63,437 nt of DNA from Myxococcota bacterium (GTDB lineage: Bacteria; Myxococcota_A; UBA9160; UBA4427): positions 1 through 63,437 of the forward strand of contig JAPKBZ010000018.1 in assembly GCA_028823175.1 (NCBI GenBank), written 5' to 3'. Shown one piece after another: positions 1-9,544 of the stretch (position 1 is the stretch's first letter; every line of letters begins with the position of its first letter). Under the pieces are notes generated by a model. That model was given only the letters and a program-made list of their open reading frames with translations. It did no database searches and was not told the DNA's origin. The position numbers were made by a program, and so were the translations under genes.

Positions 1-37
1 CTTGGGGGAGCTCTTGGGAAAGGCGCCGCATCAATCT

Positions 38-3000
38 CTACTGGGTTGCCGGCCAGGGCCAGTCGACACCGCACGAAGTGACCCCCACCGTGCCCTGCCG
101 GGGCGAGAACGAGCCCAAAGAGAGCCCCCGGAGTTGGATATTCCCAGCCGCCGAGGTGCCTCGACCCCGAGCGGGGGAATCGCCCGGAGGTCCCCCATCG
201 CCCGGAGCCGAAAGGATCGGTGAGGGCAGCAAGCCTCCTGGTTCACTCGCCATCCCGGGACGACCGCGGACAGTCAAGGAACTTCTCTCTCCCTCGAGAC
301 GAGCTGCGCAAGGCGGCAAGAACAGGGAATTGACATCGAGGTAGGCGATCTCCAGGGGAACCAGCCGGCCGGGAAGCTCATCTTCGAGAGCGTCGATACT
401 GATTTCGCCATCGAGTCGCGCGTTGTCTGATGCCGCCTGGACGACCGTATCTGCGGAACGCACGAGGCGACCGCCTGAAATCGAGATATCGCCCGCCCCG
501 CCCTGGGCGGCATTGGAAATCAAGGCGCTCGAATTCAACAAAACCAGACGGGGCTCGATTTGTTGGCCCACCATAATTTCCCCCGCCCCTCCCTGGTCGG
601 TGAGAACTTCGGTTTCGATCAGGGAGTCGACCACCTCGATCAACTCACCCGCATCGAGGGAAATATTGCCCCCATCGCTCCTGCCCGCCTTCGTCGTAAT
701 ACGACTCTTCACCAGCAAAATATTTTCGCTCGCACCGATGCTGATCGAACCCGCACGACTCAAACCAAAGCTCGTCGCAGCGATTCCGGCGCCGCCACTG
801 ACCTCTATACTCGGAGCCTCCAAGTTGATGTCCCCGGCCGCCGCGCCCGAACTCCGCGCCGAGATTTCGGAATCGATCGTTCTCCCGAATGGATCTATAG
901 GAAGTGGCGCCCGACCCGTTAGCCGGATAAAAGAATCCGTGGCCGTCACAGAAATCGAGCCAGCACGGCCCGTGCCAGCACTCGCGTCCGATGCGTTGCG
1001 AGACGTCACCAGCGCGCCGTTTTTGATTTCCACGCTCCCCCCAGTGATCGTAATATTCCCCGCATCGGCACCCGAGCCCGGGTTCTCGACCCTCGCCGAG
1101 ATCAAGGAGCGAGTCGCATCTTCGACACTAGTCCCATAGACGCCATCGACTTCGAGTGCACCCGCGACGACAATTTCGATATCTCCCGGCGCGCCTAGCT
1201 CCAGGGAGGCCTGCTTGATCGGGTTGCCTTGGCTATCGAGAATCCAGTCAGGATTACTCTGAGAGATGATCTGGCTGCCCCCTTCGAGCAGGAGCGACCC
1301 ACCACGAATTCGTATGTCGCCAGCGTCCCCGAACCCCCTGGGCTCCGAGGCAATCGCCGAAAGCATCGAGAGCGTGATGGAACCATTGACCACCAGATCA
1401 ACGTCGCCACCCGGGGCCGCAGTCTGGGTTGTCGAGCGAATATTGGATCCATCGGCCAGGACGATATCCCCCGCAGAAACCAGAACATCACCCACATCGC
1501 CGGTGAGCAGAGAAGGATCTCCCTGCGACTCGGTATAGATCTCAGATGCCGCCAATAGGGCAAGCCGACCCCCAACATCAACCGCAACGGAGCCGCCGGT
1601 GGAAAGTGACTCCGTGAACGACCCGATACTCGAACCATTTTCCAGCAGCAATTCCTCGGCAACGATACCGATATCTCCGATCGGACCCGTTGGGTCCCGC
1701 CTTTTTCTTGCTGCTGCCAGGACCTGGGCCCCATCTCTCAGTTCGAGTGATTGGGCTGAAATTCTTATATCACCACCACCCGGCGCACCCTTGACGACCG
1801 CCTCGATTCGGGTCCTCGCCCCATCCAGGGCCAGGCTCCCCGTAGCGAGCAACTCGACTCGCCCCGCGCTCTGAAACCACGAGGTCGAGGCAATCTTGCT
1901 TCCCCTCTTGCTTTCCGAGATCTCGCCTGAACTATTCGTAGCGATGATCACCGCCTCGGTCAGAAGAATATCCGGCGCGACGATTCGTATGCCCGTGTGG
2001 TCAGGAGATGAGGGTTCGAAGGTCGCGAGGGCATCCACCGAAGAGCCTTTCAGGGTAATACTCTCCGAGGCCTCAAGGTCGATGGTCGGCTTGCTTCCAT
2101 CGCGCCCCCCCGCCTTGATAGCCGCTCCATCGAGAACCAAGTGCCCTGCACGCAGAACGATCCGACCGTTCGAGGTCGCACCTGCGTTCGTGCTCAATTC
2201 CGCGGTCCCACTTCCGCCGGGCACTCGAAGCAACTCGATCACGCCGTTGGGAGCGGCGGCACCCGGGAAATGTGCATCACCGGCAGCAGCCACCGGGACC
2301 GTCACTGCAGCGGTACCCACCGCGGCGAGGTGGATCTCACCGCCCTTATTATTGAGTGCCCCGCCCTCGATAAGCCTTATGTTGCCGGCGACGATCTGAA
2401 CGATGCCCTCGCCCTGCCATTCATGAAACCCACCATTAAAAAGGACTTCGCCCGCTCCGCCGTAATCGAAGTCGAAGGCGCTAGGGGCGCCTCCGCAGCA
2501 ATCCAAGCCCTGCATGTCGGGCTCAAAAGCCGGCCCGCCCCCACCCGTCGAGAAGAAACCGTCTTCGAAGATCAGACGATCAGCGCTCGACATAAAGAAC
2601 GAACCCGGGGAATCCGAGATTCCAGAAAGATCAAAACTCCCCGAAGGCCCAACGATGATCCCGGCTCGATTCGCGAAGTATAAATCCGTATCGGAAAATT
2701 CCGACTCGATGGCCCCATAGAGGTAGGAGGGAGATCCGTTTGTGACGCGAACGACGAGAGCTCCCGGGGAAGCCGACCCCAAGCCCGAAGCCCTCGAAAA
2801 AACAGCTGTATTCGTACTCGCCAGATCGAATTGGCCAAAGCTGTAGAAGAGGTTGCCGCCAGCACCCGCCGGATCTTCACCCACCAGGAGCCCATGATTT
2901 CCTGCAATGGTATAGCGATTTGGGTCCCCGCCGTCGGGCTCAATGACCTGAACCGAACCCAACAGGCTGCCATCAGTTTCGATCTGGGTCGGAATCGTTG

Positions 3001-3121
3001 CGGGCAGGAGAACCGGTTCGGAAGACGCCAACCCGGCCACCAGGACCAGAATAGCCGTGGGCACGAGTCGGAAGCGATTGGGGGAGCGGGAGGACAATAC
3101 GGCTCGCAACGCTTGCTCCAC
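38..3121 (-). CDS. Filamentous-haemagglutinin-type (two-partner secretion) exoprotein
   Basis: Large secreted protein of about 1027 residues. A hydrophobic signal (ILVLVAGLASS) is followed by a TPS-type N-terminal domain (about residues 45-190) with the usual NGLF-like region, the run YSFGQFDL and the motif NRAGIIVGPSGSFDLSG. The rest is a long Gly/Ser/Ala-rich series of short strands (GDIRI, GNITI, GGSVEI), as expected for a right-handed beta-helix. The tail has PCAAR and GRPGM elements seen in cyanobacterial-type haemagglutinin-like proteins. In this family the N-terminal domain is recognised by a TpsB outer-membrane transporter; none is encoded here. I chose GTG 3121 because GGGAGG lies 8 nt upstream and the signal peptide then starts cleanly; TTG 3148 is possible. 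It is the last gene of the sigma/CHAT gene series. Confidence 0.85.
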   Translation of the reverse strand: MEQALRAVLSSRSPNRFRLVPTAILVLVAGLASSEPVLLPATIPTQIETDGSLLGSVQVIEPDGGDPNRYTIAGNHGLLVGEDPAGAGGNLFYSFGQFDLASTNTAVFSRASGLGSASPGALVVRVTNGSPSYLYGAIESEFSDTDLYFANRAGIIVGPSGSFDLSGISDSPGSFFMSSADRLIFEDGFFSTGGGGPAFEPDMQGLDCCGGAPSAFDFDYGGAGEVLFNGGFHEWQGEGIVQIVAGNIRLIEGGALNNKGGEIHLAAVGTAAVTVPVAAAGDAHFPGAAAPNGVIELLRVPGGSGTAELSTNAGATSNGRIVLRAGHLVLDGAAIKAGGRDGSKPTIDLEASESITLKGSSVDALATFEPSSPDHTGIRIVAPDILLTEAVIIATNSSGEISESKRGSKIASTSWFQSAGRVELLATGSLALDGARTRIEAVVKGAPGGGDIRISAQSLELRDGAQVLAAARKRRDPTGPIGDIGIVAEELLLENGSSIGSFTESLSTGGSVAVDVGGRLALLAASEIYTESQGDPSLLTGDVGDVLVSAGDIVLADGSNIRSTTQTAAPGGDVDLVVNGSITLSMLSAIASEPRGFGDAGDIRIRGGSLLLEGGSQIISQSNPDWILDSQGNPIKQASLELGAPGDIEIVVAGALEVDGVYGTSVEDATRSLISARVENPGSGADAGNITITGGSVEIKNGALVTSRNASDASAGTGRAGSISVTATDSFIRLTGRAPLPIDPFGRTIDSEISARSSGAAAGDINLEAPSIEVSGGAGIAATSFGLSRAGSISIGASENILLVKSRITTKAGRSDGGNISLDAGELIEVVDSLIETEVLTDQGGAGEIMVGQQIEPRLVLLNSSALISNAAQGGAGDISISGGRLVRSADTVVQAASDNARLDGEISIDALEDELPGRLVPLEIAYLDVNSLFLPPCAARLEGERSSLTVRGRPGMASEPGGLLPSPILSAPGDGGPPGDSPARGRGTSAAGNIQLRGLSLGSFSPRQGTVGVTSCGVDWPWPATQ

Positions 3122-3176
3122 TCGTTCGCCCTCCCGGCCGGGTTCCAATCAAAGCGAACCCCTAGACCCGAACCCG

Positions 3177-4187
3177 CTAGGGGCTGAAAGCGCTGCAGAC
3201 GTTATCGAGTGTAGCAGACGACTTCAGGGACAAGTCGAGCAACGCTGCGTCATAGATGGTGCAAGTCGCCGGGCTTCCCACGCTGCAACGCGACTCATTA
3301 AAATCGGCGGGAGTGGTCCCTTGAAGATGCGAGAGCATGTTTTCCAGATCCTTGTCGCCTCCTATTCCGATCGTCCCATTGCCGTCGCCTTCGCCGCATT
3401 GGCAGGCATCTCCGACGCCATCGGTGACGGACATTTTAAGTCCGCCGCTATCGGCCTGATCGACGTTGGATGTAAAGACGCAATTATCCTGCTCATCCGC
3501 ATGGAGGTCTCCGTCGTAGTCTTCGGGGATCGAGCTCACGACCAAGCTGGTAGCGGTCAGGGAACCCAACCCCGAGCCCGAACCGCCTGCACAATCATCT
3601 CGGGCCCCATCCACGACGATCGGCTCTATACAATCCGACCCGTTCCCTAAATAGTCAATGGAAGCCGTATCGGGATCCAGGAGGCTCACCAAACCCGGCG
3701 GATCTTCGGAATCAACGCCAGGAGTCAGAGAAAGCCGGGCAACGCACTTCAAGGACCCCAACCAATTGACCGGGGAAAGAAAACCGTCGATTGAAGGCTG
3801 CCCCTGGCCACCCAGCACCAGGAAGAGAGTGTCCCCCACCAAATCCGAAAACGAATCACTTCCGTCCACGGTCTGGTAAGCATCATCGAAGACCGTCGTG
3901 GTACCAAACGGCGTCGCGCATGAACCCGGAGTCGCGGCCGTGCCGCAGTCGAGCCATGCCATGGTTCCGCTGTAGCCTGTGGGTGCGATCACACCAACCG
4001 TGAGGCGGCTGAGCTCCCTATCCGACCTGAAGCAGACTTCCCAGAGGGCCACATCGGGCGAAATTTCACCTGCAAGAGGGCGGAGTTCGACATCGATATT
4101 GTCTGCCCATGCACAGAGGGGAAGGCCGACAAAGAGAAGAAAGAGGGTCGGCACTAACCAGGCGACGATCATACGTTTACAACTCAT
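3177..4187 (-). CDS. Secreted protein with thrombospondin type 3 and dockerin-like C-terminal region
   Basis: Exported protein of about 336 residues with a clear signal peptide ending near CAWA-DN. The first 180 residues form a domain with the pattern TLFLVLGG, LDCG and WLGSLKC. It resembles the C-terminal domain of the neighbouring 916-residue protein, suggesting duplication. Next comes a calcium-binding thrombospondin type 3-like stretch (DYDGDLHADEQDNCVFTSN), then a Cys-rich tail (CQCGEGDGNG, CTIYDAALLDL) that looks like the degenerate dockerin-like ends of secreted deltaproteobacterial proteins. ATG 4187 overlaps the TGA of the upstream gene by one base and has GGAGG upstream; GTG 4190 is the alternative. 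This implies translational coupling. The function is not known; a surface or extracellular location is likely. Confidence 0.75.
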   Translation of the reverse strand: MSCKRMIVAWLVPTLFLLFVGLPLCAWADNIDVELRPLAGEISPDVALWEVCFRSDRELSRLTVGVIAPTGYSGTMAWLDCGTAATPGSCATPFGTTTVFDDAYQTVDGSDSFSDLVGDTLFLVLGGQGQPSIDGFLSPVNWLGSLKCVARLSLTPGVDSEDPPGLVSLLDPDTASIDYLGNGSDCIEPIVVDGARDDCAGGSGSGLGSLTATSLVVSSIPEDYDGDLHADEQDNCVFTSNVDQADSGGLKMSVTDGVGDACQCGEGDGNGTIGIGGDKDLENMLSHLQGTTPADFNESRCSVGSPATCTIYDAALLDLSLKSSATLDNVCSAFSP

Positions 4188-6937
4188 CACGGGCCTCCTC
4201 CCGCACCGCTCGACGCAGACGATCGGTTCGCCCCGGAAGACTCCACGGTGATAGCCTCAAAGACCGGGATGTTTTGAGTCCCGGAGGAGACCAGGGGACC
4301 CGATCCGAGGATAGGGCTCCCGCCCAGACCCCGATCAAGAGAAACGAACAACGAGGTCGTCTCTCCTGTAGAGGCCGGACTGGATATCACATCCCCGAGG
4401 AAGGCTGGAAACGCGTCCTTGCTCGAGCAAAGTTCCTGGCCGCTTAGTCCGGCATTCCCGTTGAGCAAGATATAAAGGGTATTCGATCGCAAGGTGGGGT
4501 AGCCGGGCATGAAGCCGTTGGCGTCGGTCACGAAAGCCCCCGACTCTTGGGCATCAACGGTACCCCCAAGGTGGGAACCGGCAGTACAACCGAGTCCTCC
4601 GCCGCCGCCGCCAGGTTGGGTCGGCACCGGCACATCGCAGCCACCGCCAAAGTCCAAAGATCCGACCCAGCCCGAGCTACTCGCCGACCGGTGGGGCACC
4701 AGCGCAATTTCCAGATGAGTCACATCGGAAGCGCCGCAATCGAGTTCAACCGCCCAGGCGGGAGAGGAGGCCGAGCCCACAGCAGTGAGGCGAACCTTGA
4801 CCGGCTCACAGGCATCCCCGACTCGATCGGAATCATCATTATCCTGGTCCGGGTTGAAGATATCGCGGCAATTATCACAAATGTCTCCCACGCCATCGTT
4901 ATCGGAATCCTTCTGGTCGGTATTTCTCAGTGCCGGACAGTTGTCCACGAGGTCCGGAATACTATCCTCGTCGTCATCAAAAAACTGGCCCTCGTAGATG
5001 CCCGAAATAGTGCCACTGGCATTCTTCGCCGCGTCTACAAAGACTTCGAGGAGACCGTCACCGCTAACATCCAGGAAAGCGATCGACTGGCCGAACATGC
5101 TGGATACCCCGTTCGCATAGGCTTGTGGCACTTCGCCGCTCGCGTCGTCGATCGCCTGAACGAGCGAGAACCCAGTCAACGGATCGACTTGAAGCGCCGC
5201 AATCGCCCCGGCAGCCTGCGTACCGTTTTGGCCGTCGGCCTTGGGGGCTCCCACGGCGAGCCCAAGGGTCACCCCCCCCCGATCCGACATTCGAGCGATG
5301 CTGGCACCAAAGCCCGCACCGGGACCCCAAGGGGGCAGGGATAAAGTGGTCTTATCGAAGCGCGTAGCCCAACTCACCGAGGAAGTACCGGTTAACAACT
5401 TCACGAGAAGGAACCCCCCCTCGCCTCCCCCGTGGCCAGGCGTGCCTATCGCAAGGATTCCGTCGCCTTGTCCGTCACCCGCAGGAGCGAGGGAGGCGCC
5501 AAATTTCTCCACGGACGCAAGAGAGGGCATCCCCCCCACTCCACTTTCGAGTAGCCCCTCACCGACCAATAACCCGTCGGCCTGCATCAAGGCGATCCCC
5601 ACAACCCCGCAAGCCGAAGTCAACAACGGGCAATTCGTACTCGTCGCGTCGGGTTGGCCGAAAGCGAAATCGGGGGCGCCGTTGCCGTCCACATCGCCGA
5701 TATTTGCCAAAGAACGAACAACCGGTCCCGACGAGAATTCCACGTTTATTTCGTTCTCGACCGTCACCCCGGATGTATCCGACCTCGGCCTCAGAACAAT
5801 CAGCCAAACCCGGGCATCTCCGGGAGCGGCCACGGCCAGCACCGTTCGGTTCGTAAAGGTGCCCCCGCCCAGGTCACCCAAGCTGGCGATCGCATCACCA
5901 AACCCAGAATTCGCGTTCAGCGGGATCGAGAGGGTGCCATTGCCGCCCCCAATCCCCCGGGCCAGGCGAAGGGTTCGCTGAACCGTTCCGTCGGCGCGCA
6001 TCATCACGATCACCACGGCGCCCATTCCCGAATAAGCCGTGGGCAGACCGATCGCAAGATCCTCGATACCGTCTCCGTTCACATCGCCGATGGCCGCCAG
6101 TTCGCGATCACCGGCTTCCCCCTGAATATGGTCGAGAGCCTCCAGGCTCAGCAGGGTCGTCTTCTCGACCAGCAAGCCCGCAGTCGAGGGATCGGCTGCG
6201 AGAGCGACCCCCAAAAATACCCCCATCCCCAGAGCCTGCCGTCGACCCGCCACCCAGATCAGGAAGAGGAGCCCGACAAAGAGGCTCCAAGCCAGCGAGG
6301 GCTCTGGAACGACTAGGATGCTTGTATCGATGGAAATCACCGTCGGGGAAAAGTCGGCGTCCACGACCTCGCTCGCTGCACTCACTCGCAGGCCTTCAGC
6401 GGTGGTCCCAGTCCACACCACCTCGAAGCTGCCCAGATGGACCTTAGCGCCGGCGCTCAAGGGCGAGTTCGTGTCTACCCAGTTGACGATGAGTTCACCG
6501 CTCGAGGTAACGGAGCCGCCGAAGGCGGGGGGGCCCAGGACAAAATTCTGGATTGTCATGCCCCCGTAGGGGGCCAGCACGACCTGGAATGCGCAGATTT
6601 CGTCTCCATCCGCCGTGGCGTTCAGCGGATCACAGGATGACACAGCAACTGTACTGGCTGTCGCCGCGACCCTCAGGCACAGATCCACCGAGAGCGGCGT
6701 AGCCGTGGAGAGATTCCCGTGAACGACGAAGGAATCCTGCGCCTCGTCGGGCACACAGCTGCAACTGGCGTCGACTGTCCGACAGAGGAAGACCCGGGGC
6801 GCCGCAACGGCGGGGCAGGCCAGCAGGAGGCAAAGACCCACGAGCGCGAGCAACAGGGACGCCGCGAGGCGCAAGTCGGGCCCGAACCCAGGGAGGGCCT
6901 GGCGGCACCGAGATTTGCCTGTGCGAGCGAGACTCAT
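4187..6937 (-). CDS. FG-GAP/thrombospondin-3 surface protein with an internal PEP-CTERM segment
   Basis: Exported protein of 916 residues. The signal peptide covers about residues 20-46. Residues 47-208 resemble a small PEP-CTERM cargo domain and are closed by VVPEPS (209-214), a hydrophobic helix and GRRQ (231-234), which is a complete PEP-CTERM sorting signal placed inside the protein. A second hydrophobic, signal-like run (MGVFLGVALAADPSTAG, 238-254) follows. Integrin-like FG-GAP repeats come next (GDVNGDGIEDLAIG near 284; also GDVDGNGAPDFAFG), then two thrombospondin type 3 repeats (DNCPALRNTDQKDSDNDGVG), then a domain shared with the 337-residue neighbour. It looks like two ancestral genes joined in frame. 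The start ATG has GGAG 9 nt upstream. Whether an exosortase processes it cannot be judged, as none is in the window. Confidence 0.8.
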   Translation of the reverse strand: MSLARTGKSRCRQALPGFGPDLRLAASLLLALVGLCLLLACPAVAAPRVFLCRTVDASCSCVPDEAQDSFVVHGNLSTATPLSVDLCLRVAATASTVAVSSCDPLNATADGDEICAFQVVLAPYGGMTIQNFVLGPPAFGGSVTSSGELIVNWVDTNSPLSAGAKVHLGSFEVVWTGTTAEGLRVSAASEVVDADFSPTVISIDTSILVVPEPSLAWSLFVGLLFLIWVAGRRQALGMGVFLGVALAADPSTAGLLVEKTTLLSLEALDHIQGEAGDRELAAIGDVNGDGIEDLAIGLPTAYSGMGAVVIVMMRADGTVQRTLRLARGIGGGNGTLSIPLNANSGFGDAIASLGDLGGGTFTNRTVLAVAAPGDARVWLIVLRPRSDTSGVTVENEINVEFSSGPVVRSLANIGDVDGNGAPDFAFGQPDATSTNCPLLTSACGVVGIALMQADGLLVGEGLLESGVGGMPSLASVEKFGASLAPAGDGQGDGILAIGTPGHGGGEGGFLLVKLLTGTSSVSWATRFDKTTLSLPPWGPGAGFGASIARMSDRGGVTLGLAVGAPKADGQNGTQAAGAIAALQVDPLTGFSLVQAIDDASGEVPQAYANGVSSMFGQSIAFLDVSGDGLLEVFVDAAKNASGTISGIYEGQFFDDDEDSIPDLVDNCPALRNTDQKDSDNDGVGDICDNCRDIFNPDQDNDDSDRVGDACEPVKVRLTAVGSASSPAWAVELDCGASDVTHLEIALVPHRSASSSGWVGSLDFGGGCDVPVPTQPGGGGGGLGCTAGSHLGGTVDAQESGAFVTDANGFMPGYPTLRSNTLYILLNGNAGLSGQELCSSKDAFPAFLGDVISSPASTGETTSLFVSLDRGLGGSPILGSGPLVSSGTQNIPVFEAITVESSGANRSSASSGAGGGP

Positions 6938-7137
6938 TGAATATTCTCCGGTTTTCTTATTCTATACCGATGGGGCTTGGATCCGGTTAAAAAAGCGGGC
7001 TGGAGCCGCCGTGGCCGATTCCTCCCCTGCTTGGAAGGTAAGTCGCCCGCAGGCCCCAAAAAGGATCGGAATCTTTCAGGTACCCCCAGGGGCGGGCCCA
7101 AGGCCCGGACTGACCGCCAGAAAACGTCGCCGGGGCC

Positions 7138-9531
7138 CTAGAGCCAGGTACCGATCAGCAAAAAGGGCGCCCAATAGGCGGGATGGCGGTAGCGAAAGTC
7201 GGCGAGAAGGACGAGTTGCGCGGCTCGCAGGGCCTGAGCCCGGGAATCACCCGCCACGAGCCGAGCGTAGAAATTTTCGACAAGAGCCGTCGCCGCCGGA
7301 TCGTTGACGCTCCAAAGGCTTCCCAGCACGCTGCGAGCCCCCGCCTTGACCGCCATGCCAGAGAGCCCAAGGCCGGCCTTCTCACCCCCGCGAGCGGTCT
7401 CGCAGGCGCTGAGCGTGAGGAGCCCCAGAGGCTCCTCGCGAAAGCGAAAGAGCCCGACGTCCTCGGAGAGTTCATCGAGACTGAGCCGACCGTCCCAGGT
7501 GAGCAGGAAGGTCTCGTCGGGGCGCGGGGAAAACTGGGCGTGGGTCGCGATATGGACAATGCCGAAATTATTAGCCTCCAAAGAATCCCGCAATTCCGCG
7601 CGTTGAAACCCCTCGTTGAGCATGACCTGCCCCCCCAAAAGCGCCTCCACCGCGCGCAACTCGTCCACGACCTCGGGCAGGGGCGCCTGCCCCTGCACGG
7701 ATTCGGAAAGACCGGCGAGCAGCGTCTGAATGCCTGCCAGATCGAGGGGGGCGGGGTCGACGAGGTCGAAACCTGGGGTGGTGGCCACGGCGTAGTCTTC
7801 GATCAAAAAACGCTCACCGTCATGCAGCGCAGCCATGGGTATGGTCAGGAGAGCCCCATCGGGGACGAAGACCAAAGTGCTCACCCCCGAGGCTTCGAGC
7901 CTGGCCTCGATGGGGCGAATCAGCCAATCGTAGAGCCGCCGGGCCGACACGAGGTAGCGACGAGTGGCCTGGCGTTCCAATTGCGCGCGCAAGGTTTTGG
8001 CCTCGGCTTCCAAGGCCTCCCGCGAAACGGGAACGAAAACCAGGTCGAGAGGCTCCCCCGGCGAGCTGACCAGAAGTGCCGTCTGGTCGCGAAGTAAAAT
8101 CGGGTAGATGATCGCCGCATTGGGAGAAACGCTCTCCAGGCCCCGGGTCCGCGCCCGCTGGGCGTCCACACAATCGTCGCGAAAATAATCGCGCAGCTCG
8201 GCGGCCTTGAAGCTTTCCATGGTGGAGCGCGCCTCGACCAGCCAGCGCTGCCTTTGCTCGGGATCCGGGCTCGTCGCGGCTTCTTCGAGCAGAAGTTCGA
8301 GGAGCTGGCGATAGACCGGGGCAACCCGATCGTCAAAGGACGAACTCGCCAGACCGGCCCCCCAACTCGCCTGATCGCGGAGTGCCTGGAGGCTCAGCAA
8401 CGCCTCCCTATACCCGGCGATGGCGCCCGAGCGGTCGCCCATTGCCGCCAGCAGCCGCGCCCACTGGGCCTGCCAGCGATAGACCAGTTCGGGCGCATCG
8501 AGCAGGCGTGCCCCATCGAGGGCTTCGCGCGTGAGGGAAAGGCCCGCCGCAAGGTCCCCCTCCTCCGCTTCGAGGCCGCCGCGTGCGGCGAGTGCGTAGG
8601 CGAGGACCCGGGCATCTCCCTGCTCCCGGGCGACTGCTTCGGCCGACTCCAAGAGCGCGGACGCCCTCGCGGCCAGCGCCCGCGCCCGGTCGGGGTGCAG
8701 GGCGATCATCTGCTCGACCCCGAGGCCGAGGTTCAATAGCAGTACGGCCCGGGGAGCGGTGGGCCCAGCCCGGGCGAGCGCTTGCTCCGCTCGAGCGGCG
8801 GCAGCCAGGGCCTGGGTCGCGTTGCCGCCCAGGGCCTGAGCGGCGTTCGCCTCGGCCCGAGCGACCAACGCAAAATCTCCGGCCCGCCCAGCCGCCTGGC
8901 CAGCTCTCTGGTAAAAAGCGGCGGCGACGGCGGCCTCGCCCGACAGCATCTCAAGGTTGCCGAGGTCGTTGAGGGCGGCGGCCTCGAGTGCCGGCAGATC
9001 GAGCTTTTTCGCCTCGGCGGCGGCCTGGTCGAGATTCGCCCGCGCCGAGTCCCCCTCGCCCTGGGCGAGTTCGACTCCGCCCAGAGCCACACGGGCCCGG
9101 GTTGCCCGGGCCGCGTCGCCGAGTTCTCCCGCCAGGGCGAGGGCTTCGGCGAGAGCTTCCTCGGCCTCGGCGTACTCACCCAATGAGCTCAGCCCCCGGG
9201 CCAAACCGATCAGAGCCGGGTAGCGAACCGCCGGAACCCCTTCGCGCGCCCCAGCCCGCTCGGCTTCGCGCAAGAGGAGAAGCCCAACCGCAAGGTCACC
9301 CTGGGCGAGGGCCGCTTCACCCTGGGCCAGGACCTCTACTGCGGTCAACCCGTGTCCCGGGCTCGCCGGCGTCTTCACCCCGAGCGGAGAACCCGCGCAG
9401 GAGATGCCAAGAAGCACCGCAACCGCAGCCACCCAGGCCAAGCCGGGTGCCCGAGGCCGTCGGACCCGAGAGCCAACCGACCTCAACTCGCCTCCCCCGC
9501 TTCTTTCATGAAAGGAGACCTGTCCGCGCAC
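7138..9531 (-). CDS. TPR-CHAT caspase-like protein, putative lipoprotein
   Basis: CHAT-domain protein of 797 residues. The N terminus has a hydrophobic segment ending in a lipobox-like LLGISC. A long Ala/Leu-rich helical region (about 60-420) carries TPR-type repeats (GEAALAQGDLAVGLLLL). The C-terminal CHAT fold (about 500-797) has the expected catalytic pair: His664 in HIATHAQF and Cys710 in LSACETARGG. The typical end SVLGSLWSVNDPAA and PAYWAPFLLIG is also present. CHAT domains are clan CD cysteine proteases related to caspases and separase. Here an intact dyad with an outer-membrane or periplasmic lipoprotein signal suggests a peptidase facing the periplasm; that is inference. The GTG start is the first in frame. 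The stop of the anti-sigma gene is 13 nt upstream, so the two are co-transcribed. Confidence 0.88.
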   Translation of the reverse strand: MRGQVSFHERSGGGELRSVGSRVRRPRAPGLAWVAAVAVLLGISCAGSPLGVKTPASPGHGLTAVEVLAQGEAALAQGDLAVGLLLLREAERAGAREGVPAVRYPALIGLARGLSSLGEYAEAEEALAEALALAGELGDAARATRARVALGGVELAQGEGDSARANLDQAAAEAKKLDLPALEAAALNDLGNLEMLSGEAAVAAAFYQRAGQAAGRAGDFALVARAEANAAQALGGNATQALAAAARAEQALARAGPTAPRAVLLLNLGLGVEQMIALHPDRARALAARASALLESAEAVAREQGDARVLAYALAARGGLEAEEGDLAAGLSLTREALDGARLLDAPELVYRWQAQWARLLAAMGDRSGAIAGYREALLSLQALRDQASWGAGLASSSFDDRVAPVYRQLLELLLEEAATSPDPEQRQRWLVEARSTMESFKAAELRDYFRDDCVDAQRARTRGLESVSPNAAIIYPILLRDQTALLVSSPGEPLDLVFVPVSREALEAEAKTLRAQLERQATRRYLVSARRLYDWLIRPIEARLEASGVSTLVFVPDGALLTIPMAALHDGERFLIEDYAVATTPGFDLVDPAPLDLAGIQTLLAGLSESVQGQAPLPEVVDELRAVEALLGGQVMLNEGFQRAELRDSLEANNFGIVHIATHAQFSPRPDETFLLTWDGRLSLDELSEDVGLFRFREEPLGLLTLSACETARGGEKAGLGLSGMAVKAGARSVLGSLWSVNDPAATALVENFYARLVAGDSRAQALRAAQLVLLADFRYRHPAYWAPFLLIGTWL

Positions 9532-9544
9532 CGTACTCCGCGCG

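Noticed and set aside
423-1139. Plus-strand frames opposite the haemagglutinin-like gene
   Set aside because: Low-complexity shadow of the repetitive beta-helix coding sequence.
4800-4950. Eukaryotic-type thrombospondin
   Set aside because: Short type 3 Asp-rich calcium repeats are common in secreted bacterial proteins; no other thrombospondin domains are present.
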